From positions 1-25,822 of IMG/VR virus record IMGVR_UViG_3300009774_000022: DNA of 25,822 bases; one strand, given 5' to 3'. Origin of the DNA: a virus. A program made the translations under genes and the position numbers. Below, piece by piece: positions 15,221-20,845 of the stretch. Within the stretch, counting starts at the first letter, position 1. Every line of letters starts with the position of its first letter. The notes under the pieces are model-generated. The model was not told the DNA's origin. It worked only from the letters and a program-made list of their open reading frames with translations, and made no database searches.

Positions 15221-15514
15221 CTAATCTTCTAGGACGAATCGGAATGCTTCTTCGATTCGCGCTACATCTGCTTCTGTGTAGCATGGGTACGCGTAGAACT
15301 TACGCTGAGGAATCTCGTGATGGTTGACGACCTCAAGACCATCTCCGAATACGATCTCCTCCACCTGTACATTAGCGCGCTTCTCAATGAGTTCCATAGC
15401 GAAGCGGTCCAAGTACTCGATGCCTCGTGGGTCTTCCTGAACTGTGACAGTTGCGTAGTTACCTCCCGCGAACTGTGTTACCTCGACCTCTGTGCGGTTC
15501 ATTGTCATTGTCAT
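15221..15514 (-). CDS. Small acidic protein of the accessory operon, unknown
   Basis: This 97-residue protein is not recognised. It alternates strands and helices (beta EVEVTQFAGGNYATVTVQ; helix GIEYLDRFAMELIEK; C-terminal helix ADVARIEEAFRFVLED), suggesting a compact alpha-beta fold. It may be distantly similar in layout to the 87-residue protein at 17617-17880. The ATG at 15514 is preceded by AGGAGGATCACAATC, a start context shared with several genes here. Its leader is one of two near-identical 110-bp modules with a dyad of TATGTCACACTGAG, and its stop is followed by a 16-bp stem-loop. It thus looks like a stand-alone regulated unit. Confidence 0.7.
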   Translation of the reverse strand: MTMTMNRTEVEVTQFAGGNYATVTVQEDPRGIEYLDRFAMELIEKRANVQVEEIVFGDGLEVVNHHEIPQRKFYAYPCYTEADVARIEEAFRFVLED

Positions 15515-15620
15515 GATTGTGATCCTCCTAGAATCTTAGTCCCGAGTTTTCGGGTCTGATTACTCTATCCGTATGTCACACTGAGCACTCAACTAAATGA
15601 GCCCTCAGTGTGACATATCC
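15512..15620 (-). repeat. 110-bp regulatory module, copy 1
   Basis: From the start codon outward on the minus strand: ribosome site, a CCCGA/TCGGG hairpin (15541-15554), and the inverted repeat TATGTCACACTGAG (15572-15585) with CTCAGTGTGACATA (15604-15617) around a variable 18-base centre. It is almost identical to 17502-17611. The dyad is likely an operator or regulated promoter. Confidence 0.75.
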
Positions 15621-15632
15621 AACACTCTAGAC

Positions 15633-15899
15633 TTAGTATTGGTTGAACATCATTAGTCTCTCAGGAGAAAGGTCACTCGCGCTTAAGATGTCGAAAATCT
15701 CCTTAGCGTATACTCTCAATGTTGAAAGCATGTCAGCATTTGCTCCCTGTACGTCGTTAATGTTCATCCCTTGGAATGTTGGAGTTCGGTAGAACTCTCC
15801 TTCCCAACGGGGAGTTATGAATATCCCTTGTGCATCTTCCTTGAACGGACAGAACATGTCCCTATGTTTTTTGTTTATCGAAATGTGACCTACGTACAA
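15633..15899 (-). CDS. Small protein of the accessory operon, unknown
   Basis: This 88-residue protein (MYVGHISINKKHRDMFCPF...) has no recognised family. The start is a TTG at 15899, six bases after the stop of the 58-residue gene whose end carries AAGGAG. The spacing to that site is long (12 bases), and an internal ATG at residue 15 is the alternative. The C-terminal half is predicted helical (NADMLSTLRVYAKEIFDILSASDLSPERLMMF). It lies just upstream of regulatory module copy 1, within the run 17335 to 15633. Confidence 0.55.
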   Translation of the reverse strand: MYVGHISINKKHRDMFCPFKEDAQGIFITPRWEGEFYRTPTFQGMNINDVQGANADMLSTLRVYAKEIFDILSASDLSPERLMMFNQY

Positions 15900-15905
15900 A
15901 TCGCT

Positions 15906-16082
15906 TCAACGCTCCTTGTATGTTGAAAACGTGACGAACGGTTCATAGACATCTCCTGATCCTATGAAGATGTCTCGGCGTTCTACAAGCGCAATGTGAT
16001 CGGGCTTGTCGCACTTGTAGATATTGCCTGCCACTCTATACTGACGCTGTTCTCCTGTTGAGTATTCGATCATCTCTGACAT
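15906..16082 (-). CDS. 58-residue protein, unknown
   Basis: This short gene fills the gap between its neighbours. The frame reads MSEMIEYSTGEQRQYRVAGN to a TGA at 15906-15908, with AGGAG six bases upstream of the ATG at 16082. The sequence suggests a small beta-rich domain (QYRVAGNIYKC; HIALVERRDIFIGSGDVYEPFVTF). One cysteine; no known motif. Evidence for being real is the good ribosome site, correct spacing in the operon and coupling to the next start. Confidence 0.6.
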   Translation of the reverse strand: MSEMIEYSTGEQRQYRVAGNIYKCDKPDHIALVERRDIFIGSGDVYEPFVTFSTYKER

Positions 16083-16138
16083 TTCGTTCTCCTAGCATAG
16101 TAGTTGTTTTCAATCGACCTGCACCGCAGTTGTTATAG

Positions 16139-16618
16139 TTAGTACTCCTTCACGAAGTTATCTAACCTACTCACGCTAAAGCAATCGTGCTCATGAATCT
16201 CAACCGAGAAGTGTGGAGGTGAGTCACTAAACTCTGAGTCATCAAGAGACTGAGGAAGAGTATGGTACACCGTACCTGTCCGAAGATAGATTCCTAGAGA
16301 GATCCTCATGTGCTTGATCCACTTATCGAAGTCATCCCAATCGAGAATCTGTCCATCCTCAAGAACAATGTCCTGCGTAAAGACATTGCGGCGAGACATC
16401 AACACCCCACGTGCTCCACGAATGGTGACCTTGTTGCCATTGAACGATGATGGAAAGACTCCGTGATCCATAGGAGCGGCAGCATATCCACGAATGAGGG
16501 CAGTTGCTACCTCCCTATAATCTTCGGTCAGGATATCTGCTCCCTCCCTCTTGAAGTAGAGTACTCCCTTCTCCTTACGGTTGGTCTTCGCTCGGTTTTC
16601 GGTCTTGATGTTTCCCAT
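16139..16618 (-). CDS. Accessory protein of 159 residues, unknown
   Basis: Not recognised. The N-terminus is strongly basic (IKTENRAKTNRKEKGVLYFKREG), then alternating strands and helices with aromatic residues (ILDWDDFDKWIKHMRISLGIYLRTGTVYH), and a His/Asp-rich segment near the end (HFSVEIHEHDCFSVS). It starts three bases after the stop of the nuclease-like gene, whose end supplies GGAG, so the two are translationally coupled and may act together. No membrane segment, zinc finger or nuclease signature can be assigned. Confidence 0.65.
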   Translation of the reverse strand: MGNIKTENRAKTNRKEKGVLYFKREGADILTEDYREVATALIRGYAAAPMDHGVFPSSFNGNKVTIRGARGVLMSRRNVFTQDIVLEDGQILDWDDFDKWIKHMRISLGIYLRTGTVYHTLPQSLDDSEFSDSPPHFSVEIHEHDCFSVSRLDNFVKEY

Positions 16619-16621
16619 ATC

Positions 16622-17335
16622 CTAATGCTCCAAGTCTCTGAAATAGATGGGTGCCACCCATCGTGAAGGCTCCTGCGATACTATCCCCGAGATTATGCCA
16701 ACTCGGATTTGCAACTCTCGCTCAGCACGCTCAAACCGTTTGAACATTTGTTGGTCATACCAACCCAATGCCCTCCCTGCGCTCCTTGCTCCAAACCAAC
16801 TCTGTGATTTCACCTGAACACCATGTGTTACCACGTCCGTCTCTCGATCTGTTAGCGATATGTCGATTCCAAAACTCTCATCGAGTTCCTGACTTGCTGC
16901 CTCGATCAGATAATGCTCTCCAATGTGATGAGTGAGATACGTCGCTACATCAACCTCTTGCGTCCATCCGAAGAATGTCTCCCACACTGCATGTAGCATT
17001 ATCTCGGTCTTTGCATCTTGCCATGTGAGATTTGGCTGACTATCAGCCCACGCAGTTGCCAACTCCTCGATATGCTCCATAGGACGAACATTGTCGATAT
17101 ACCAACGCCGCCAACTTGCTGAGTCTTGAATCTCGCCTTGAGTTTCTCTTGCCCACTGCGAGATCGAAGCCATGCAAGGTCCGAGGTTCTTCACGCTGCT
17201 GAGGACCGATCCTCCGTACTTTACGGTACTGAACGCGCGATTCCTCGAACCGAATGTCTTACTGCTCTTCTTGTATTCCCATGCCTCCCTGTAATCTTGA
17301 TCAAACCGTGAGTCTGTTCCTGTTGTGTCGTACAA
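16622..17335 (-). CDS. PD-(D/E)XK nuclease-like protein
   Basis: From a TTG start at 17335 (AGAGG six bases upstream) this encodes 237 residues. Starting earlier at 17443 would overlap the 45-residue gene in another frame. Residues 137-180 show the layout of the PD-(D/E)XK superfamily: an acidic helix (GEHYLIEAASQELDE, E140/E145), then FGIDISLT with D158, a loop, and GVQVKSQSW with Q174-x-K176. The Q in place of E is a known variant. This fold covers restriction enzymes, Holliday junction resolvases and repair or recombination exonucleases; which one applies cannot be told here. No methyltransferase is adjacent. It contains a 22-bp stretch (16763-16784) identical to the end of the surface protein gene. 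Confidence 0.6.
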   Translation of the reverse strand: MYDTTGTDSRFDQDYREAWEYKKSSKTFGSRNRAFSTVKYGGSVLSSVKNLGPCMASISQWARETQGEIQDSASWRRWYIDNVRPMEHIEELATAWADSQPNLTWQDAKTEIMLHAVWETFFGWTQEVDVATYLTHHIGEHYLIEAASQELDESFGIDISLTDRETDVVTHGVQVKSQSWFGARSAGRALGWYDQQMFKRFERAERELQIRVGIISGIVSQEPSRWVAPIYFRDLEH

Positions 17336-17366
17336 GGTGTGCCTCTTTCTGAGGATTGGGTGAGTG

Positions 17367-17504
17367 CTACTTTTCGAGAGATTCGGCGAGTTTCTTCGCC
17401 TCACTTGCAAGCCATGCAAGGTAACGGTCTTCGCGAGACTCAACTCGTGTGACGAACGCTCCGTCAGTAGAGTATGTGTCTCGGCTGAATGTGTTGTCTG
17501 TCAT
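17367..17504 (-). CDS. 45-residue acidic protein, unknown
   Basis: The frame reads MTDNTFSRDTYSTDGAFVTR and ends LAESLEK before TAG at 17367-17369. The ATG at 17504 is preceded by AGGAGGATCACCATC, the same start context as several other accessory genes, directly below regulatory module copy 2. It is the first gene of the operon containing the nuclease-like gene, 31 bases upstream of that gene's start. The C-terminal half is a predicted amphipathic helix. Being small, charged and co-transcribed with a nuclease, it could be a modulator, but that is speculation. Confidence 0.65.
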   Translation of the reverse strand: MTDNTFSRDTYSTDGAFVTRVESREDRYLAWLASEAKKLAESLEK

Positions 17505-17611
17505 GATGGTGATCCTCCTAGAATCTTAGTCCCGAGTTTTCGGGTCTGATTACTCTATCCGTATGTCACACTGAGGACTCTACTGTTTTAGCCCTCAGTG
17601 TGACATACCCA
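17502..17611 (-). repeat. 110-bp regulatory module, copy 2
   Basis: Same order as copy 1: ribosome site, CCCGA/TCGGG hairpin (17531-17544), then a 16-bp inverted repeat GTATGTCACACTGAGG (17561-17576) with CCTCAGTGTGACATAC (17593-17608). The 16-base centre differs from copy 1 while the arms and flanks are conserved, as expected if the dyad is functionally constrained. Confidence 0.75.
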
Positions 17612-17616
17612 ACACT

Positions 17617-17880
17617 CTACGCTTGATATTCAACTTCTAGAAGGTACCGAGCGAGGTCTTTGATCTTCTCTGCCTCATCGTTTGAGTCAATGCAAGCCAC
17701 GAAGAAAGTACGTGGTCCACGTGTGTACTCATAACACTCCTCGAACTGAAGATGCATGCGAGTAGATACCTCTTGTAGGCACATCTCCGCCCACTCTGAG
17801 AACTCCTCAGAGATTGTTACTACCGCAAGTGGTAGAACGCTAGGCGAGCGAGTGATGGTTACTGACTGTTGAGTGTCCAT
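17617..17880 (-). CDS. Small accessory protein of 87 residues, unknown
   Basis: Not recognised. The order is beta (QSVTITRSPSVLPLAVVTIS), helix (FSEWAEMCLQEVSTRM), beta (TFFVACIDS), helix (EAEKIKDLARYLLEVEY), a ferredoxin-like arrangement. This resembles in outline the 97-residue protein at 15221-15514, which may be a diverged relative. The ATG at 17880 lies three bases after the stop of the 240-residue gene, with AAGGA at the junction, so the two form one operon. The operon ends just before regulatory module copy 2. Confidence 0.65.
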   Translation of the reverse strand: MDTQQSVTITRSPSVLPLAVVTISEEFSEWAEMCLQEVSTRMHLQFEECYEYTRGPRTFFVACIDSNDEAEKIKDLARYLLEVEYQA

Positions 17881-17883
17881 GAG

Positions 17884-18606
17884 TTATCCTTCCTTGATTA
17901 CGTGTGAATGCTTCACGAGCGGAACCCTTACGAGATTTGTTGTTTGTCGAGCCTCGCAATATGCGTGGCGCGAAATCCAACCTGCTCCGAAGATTGACTC
18001 TGCAATGTTCTTAGACTCTTGCTCAGAATAGATAGCACGCGATAGCGACGTATCTTCTCCGACCATGTGCTTTCTATTGATAATCGAGTCCACCCCGAAA
18101 AAGATTTCCTCAGAAATCCATTTGGCAATAGATAGCATCTGAGAGATGTAATCAAGAACCTCTTGGGATGCGAAGTCCTTTAGATCGATTTCACACGAGT
18201 ACATGAGCGAGTTCATTCCATTTAGCATTGGAGTTTCAGACACGCCACGATAAACGATAGAGATTCCCTCTTCATCGTGCATATCTCTGAATACGACAAT
18301 GCTATCGTCATCAACACAAGACATCCTACTCTCTAGCATTTCCAATGGTTGTAGCGAGTTACGCTGTAGATACCTGAAAAACGAAGAGATTCTGCGGTTC
18401 TGACGTGCCTCTTCTGTAAGAATGTCTACGTACGATTTTGAAACGACAGCAAAATCCTCGTAGTCCTCAGCCTGAACTGCAACCTCTTCTAGGAATGGCT
18501 GCAGTTTCTTGAAGAACAGTGTTGGTTGGTCTCTGTTATACGGGAATGGGTATTTCCTGATTAGAGCATCGTAGTCGTATTGTAGGTCATGGTTTGCTTC
18601 TGTCAT
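17884..18606 (-). CDS. Accessory protein of 240 residues, unknown
   Basis: First gene of the minus-strand accessory block. The protein is acidic, predicted mostly helical, and begins MTEANHDLQYDYDALIRKYP. There are several long helices (RDQPTLFFKKLQPFLEEVAVQAEDYEDF; QEVLDYISQMLSIAKWISEEIFFG) and strand-rich pieces (SIVVFRDMHDEEGISIVYRG). No catalytic motif was recognised. The ATG at 18606 has AGGAGGATCACATC upstream. The leader carries a CAGCA/TGCTG hairpin and a 34-bp element shared with the plus-strand operon, suggesting early, coordinated expression. Confidence 0.7.
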   Translation of the reverse strand: MTEANHDLQYDYDALIRKYPFPYNRDQPTLFFKKLQPFLEEVAVQAEDYEDFAVVSKSYVDILTEEARQNRRISSFFRYLQRNSLQPLEMLESRMSCVDDDSIVVFRDMHDEEGISIVYRGVSETPMLNGMNSLMYSCEIDLKDFASQEVLDYISQMLSIAKWISEEIFFGVDSIINRKHMVGEDTSLSRAIYSEQESKNIAESIFGAGWISRHAYCEARQTTNLVRVPLVKHSHVIKEG

Positions 18607-18680
18607 GATGTGATCCTCCTAGAACCGTAGTATGGTGCAGCACGTTTATGCTGTCCTACTAGTCTTATCGGACCGTTTCG

Positions 18681-18714
18681 TTTCAAATCGAGTGCTAGTG
18701 TGACATATCCCACA
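18681..18714 (-). promoter_or_regulatory. 34-bp shared upstream element, accessory-operon copy
   Basis: Read on the minus strand it begins TGTGGGATATGTCACACT and ends CGATTTGAAA. It matches 19948-19981 on the plus strand at 33 of 34 positions. In both cases it points at the downstream gene, with a CCGATA box nine bases further on and a leader hairpin before the ribosome site. It contains the TATGTCACACT half-site of the 110-bp modules. Confidence 0.7.
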
Positions 18715-18724
18715 CAACATACTC

Positions 18725-19129
18725 CTAAAATGGAGCAATAGCGTCATCAGGAGGAGCCATCTTGTCTCCAAATCGCAGCAGTAGCCCAATATTTTCCTGC
18801 GCGCGCATGTGACCCTGCGCGACGTTACCTTCGAGTGCCGACTTGAACCTGTGGTGACGGAGACAGATGGGGCGGAGGTTCCATAGTCGATTGACGTTGA
18901 TCGAAGCGTCAACGTGGTCTACCTCTGTAGCAGGGTCAGCGCAGTTTGGGATATAGCACGTATATCCATACTTCTTGAAGCACGAGTCGCGTAGGAGCGC
19001 CCAATCTTTAGGCTGCTTGGCAGCGCGTGTCGAGCCTACCCATACCTTTTGGTGTTCTGCGCACCTACCCTTCTCCGTGACGAATCTTGAACAGTCGCGT
19101 TCTAAGCAGCGTACGAATGGTGTAGCCAT
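18725..19129 (-). CDS. HNH endonuclease
   Basis: This 134-residue DNA endonuclease starts at MATPFVRC (19129, AAGGAG ten bases upstream). An N-terminal Cys/His cluster (C8, C13, C23, H26) could bind zinc. The HNH core is TEVDHVDASINVNRLWNLRPICLRHHRFK: D71-H72 form the first motif, N84 the middle, H92/H93 the last, with C58, C63 and C89 as a structural zinc site. Short phage HNH proteins of this type assist terminase cleavage or act as free-standing homing-type nucleases. Here the gene is 5 kb from the terminase genes and divergent from a sigma-like gene, so its role is open. Its leader contains one copy of a 61-bp repeat. Confidence 0.85.
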   Translation of the reverse strand: MATPFVRCLERDCSRFVTEKGRCAEHQKVWVGSTRAAKQPKDWALLRDSCFKKYGYTCYIPNCADPATEVDHVDASINVNRLWNLRPICLRHHRFKSALEGNVAQGHMRAQENIGLLLRFGDKMAPPDDAIAPF

Positions 19130-19131
19130 AG

Positions 19132-19365
19132 TCAGTAGTCTCCTTGTTTCTTGATGTGACAGTATTCTCCTAGCGCTGCGCAAGCCTTACAGGCTTCTAA
19201 CACCGCCGAGGGGGCAAAGTAAAAGCACGTGTGTGCTTCCCTGTACAAGTGTATCAGTAGGCAGTCTCCTCCTAGCGCTGCGCAAGCCTTACAGGCTTCT
19301 AACACCGCCGAGGTTGCAAAGTAAAAGCAGCACAACTCAGCGAATCCTAAATCTGCCGATAACAC
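19132..19365 (-). CDS. Possible 77-residue Cys-rich repeat protein (doubtful)
   Basis: A GTG-initiated frame spans both 61-bp repeats in phase (period 102 bases, 34 codons). It encodes two near-identical units CFYFA(T/P)SAVLEACKACAALG and stops two bases before the HNH start. In favour: the in-frame period, the coupling geometry, and a CxxC pair in each unit. Against: no ribosome site at the GTG, and a likely -10 sequence (19253-19248) lies inside the frame. The repeats may instead be regulatory DNA or RNA, with the coding frame incidental. Confidence 0.25.
   Translation of the reverse strand: MLSADLGFAELCCFYFATSAVLEACKACAALGGDCLLIHLYREAHTCFYFAPSAVLEACKACAALGEYCHIKKQGDY
19167..19227. repeat. 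61-bp direct repeat, copy 1
   Basis: It begins CTCCTAGCGCTGCG, contains the hairpin AAGCCT-TAC-AGGCTT and ends CAAAGTAAAAGCA. It differs from copy 2 at only two adjacent bases. It lies in the leader of the HNH gene. Confidence 0.9.
19248..19258 (-). promoter_or_regulatory. Extended -10 promoter for the HNH gene
   Basis: The minus strand reads TACTGA-TACACT-TGT between the two 61-bp repeats, resembling the family of extended -10 elements. It would put copy 1 of the repeat in the transcribed leader. Confidence 0.45.
19269..19329. repeat. 61-bp direct repeat, copy 2
   Basis: Same orientation as copy 1 and exactly 102 bases away, 65 bases upstream of the sigma-like gene. The 41 bases between copies are unrelated to either repeat, apart from the promoter-like sequence. 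Confidence 0.9.
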
Positions 19366-19394
19366 TCTCTGACGACAACTTTTGGAGGATCACA

Positions 19395-19946
19395 ATGACT
19401 CAACAAGCAGCATGCGGGCAGGCTATCACAAGCCATACCGCCATGCAGGACTGTGACCTACGCGAAGCATGGCGTCTTGCAATGCTTGGTGCTCGCTCCG
19501 TCCTTCCGTCATCGTCATTCTATGGGGCGGCGCAGGCAGCCGATGATATCGCTCAGGATTGGATCACTTACATTACTCATCGCGAAGGAATGGAGCCAAT
19601 CGATATCCTACGGTTAGCCTTCATTAGCGGGAAGAATCTTGCCATCAATGCGATTAGGGATGAGCGACGCTCTCTCTCACGCAACTCGGTGTTCGTATCT
19701 CAGCAACAACAGGCAAGCACTCACCGATATATCTATACCTCAAGCGCCATTCTAGAGCATGAGGAGGTTGAGGTGCTCTATGCATTGGCTGAAGGCTTCT
19801 CGGTGGCTGAGATCGCCACACAGCACTCTACAAGCGTATGGAGGGTCCGTTCTGCTCTTCGCTCTGCGGCAGTACGCCTTCAGCGTAGTGGAGACCTAAC
19901 ATTCCACGAAGACCTGAGCGCTAAGAAGATGATTGGCGAGCGCTAG
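19395..19946 (+). CDS. Sigma-factor-like protein
   Basis: This 183-residue protein starts at the ATG with GGAGGATCACA upstream. Residues about 22-95 read as sigma region 2 (AADDIAQDWITYI, then DILRLAFISGKNLAINAIRDERR, where the region 2.3/2.4 helices lie). Residues 119-163 read as a region 4 helix-turn-helix (EEVEVLYALAEGFSVAEIATQHSTSVWRVRSALRSAAVRLQR). It would direct host RNA polymerase to phage promoters or act as a sigma-like regulator. It begins the plus-strand island, divergent from the HNH gene, and the 34-bp shared element follows its stop codon. The conserved CCGATA box in that region is a candidate target, which is inference. Confidence 0.75.
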   Translation: MTQQAACGQAITSHTAMQDCDLREAWRLAMLGARSVLPSSSFYGAAQAADDIAQDWITYITHREGMEPIDILRLAFISGKNLAINAIRDERRSLSRNSVFVSQQQQASTHRYIYTSSAILEHEEVEVLYALAEGFSVAEIATQHSTSVWRVRSALRSAAVRLQRSGDLTFHEDLSAKKMIGER

Positions 19947-19947
19947 A

Positions 19948-19981
19948 TGTGGGATATGTCACATTAGCACTCGATTTGAAA
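19948..19981 (+). promoter_or_regulatory. 34-bp shared upstream element, plus-operon copy
   Basis: It starts two bases after the sigma-like gene stop and matches the accessory-operon copy (18681-18714, inverted) at all but one position. A CCGATA box follows nine bases later, then a CCGC/GCGG hairpin, then AGGAGG and the ATG at 20045. Confidence 0.7.
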
Positions 19982-20044
19982 ATGAACTGCCCGATACTAG
20001 ATTATGTACGACCGCATAAGCGGAAACCAAGGAGGATCACCATC

Positions 20045-20425
20045 ATGACGAAGACAACCACCGAGACCATCAAGGTTCTGAAGGACGGCACTATCACGAT
20101 TCGCAACTCTAGGAACCTTGAAATGGTGCTAGTCGATGTTTATGGCTCAACCGTGAGTAGGGTATGGGCAAATAGGTACATCCAAATACGTGGATGTGCA
20201 GTTGGGTTCTCAGTCAATGATACCCAAGATATGCTTTCGTCGTACGTTAACATGCGTGGAGGAGCAGGAACAGTCCTATCTTTCCATACAGAAGGCGAGC
20301 GCCACCTCGAAGAACTAGAAACTGTTCTCGCATGGCTTCTCAATGACGACCTACACGACTCAACAGATGCTAAGGCTGCACTTGATATCTGCCGAAGCAC
20401 TCTTCGAATCAGTTCAAACCAATAA
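20045..20425 (+). CDS. Small paralogue A, unknown
   Basis: This 126-residue protein starts MTKTTTETIKVLKDG, with AGGAGGATCACCATC directly upstream. It is paralogous to the next gene: both begin with TTETIK, share a middle LLSSYV/MLSSYV segment followed by G-x-x-G and F-x-T-x-x-(E/G), and end with a helix V-x-W-(L/I)-L-N-D-D. The order suggests a small alpha-beta fold. No enzyme motif is seen. It opens the operon that ends in the primase-polymerase, so a replication or takeover role is plausible but unproven. Confidence 0.7.
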   Translation: MTKTTTETIKVLKDGTITIRNSRNLEMVLVDVYGSTVSRVWANRYIQIRGCAVGFSVNDTQDMLSSYVNMRGGAGTVLSFHTEGERHLEELETVLAWLLNDDLHDSTDAKAALDICRSTLRISSNQ

Positions 20426-20455
20426 TCAAAACACAAACAGGAGGAAATGATCATC

Positions 20456-20845
20456 ATGACCGCACCAAAGAGCACTACCGAGACAATCAAGCGCAGTATG
20501 GATTTCCGCACTACGTTCGTTCGCAACACAATGCACCTTCCGCTATCGCTTACCAACCTTGACGGATTCTACGTCATTCAGCCCGTTCTTCGTTGGGAAG
20601 ATCGTGGATCACGTGAGGTAATCAAGCGCGCAGCACGCATTGGAATCGATGCTAGGAAGGCGCAGGAACTCCTGTCGTCTTACGTCTACGCGTCGGGTCG
20701 TACAGGTCGCACCTTTGCCACTCACGAAGCGGGCGCGCTCCTACGAGTCATCCTTTGGATTCTCAATGATGATGACGATGACGTATTCGCAGCAACAGAG
20801 GCTCTTGCTTCTGCCATTGAGGACGGGATGATCTCGAATGTCTAA
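20456..20845 (+). CDS. Small paralogue B, unknown
   Basis: This 129-residue protein is similar to the preceding gene (TTETIK at the start, AQELLSSYVYASGRTGRTFATHEAGALLRVILWILNDD near the end), so the pair arose by tandem duplication. An acidic DDDDD run follows. Two ATGs are in frame; AGGAGG is only two bases from the first (20447) and eleven from the second (20456), which also matches the common start context, so 20456 is used. Its end overlaps the next gene by eight bases. Confidence 0.7.
   Translation: MTAPKSTTETIKRSMDFRTTFVRNTMHLPLSLTNLDGFYVIQPVLRWEDRGSREVIKRAARIGIDARKAQELLSSYVYASGRTGRTFATHEAGALLRVILWILNDDDDDVFAATEALASAIEDGMISNV

Noticed and set aside
17336-17443. Longer nuclease-like protein starting at 17443
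   Set aside because: It would overlap most of the well-supported 45-residue gene in another frame, and the extension has no ribosome site, whereas TTG 17335 has AGAGG at good spacing.
15572-17608. CRP binding sites (TGTGA motif)
   Set aside because: The half-sites point outward (TCACA...TGTGA) and are separated by more than 20 bases, unlike the inward TGTGA-N6-TCACA.
19167-19329. CRISPR array
   Set aside because: Only two copies, repeat length 61 and one 41-base spacer; no cas genes.
20140-20556. Minus-strand open frame opposite the paralogue pair
   Set aside because: Antisense to two related coding genes with strong ribosome sites; no independent support.
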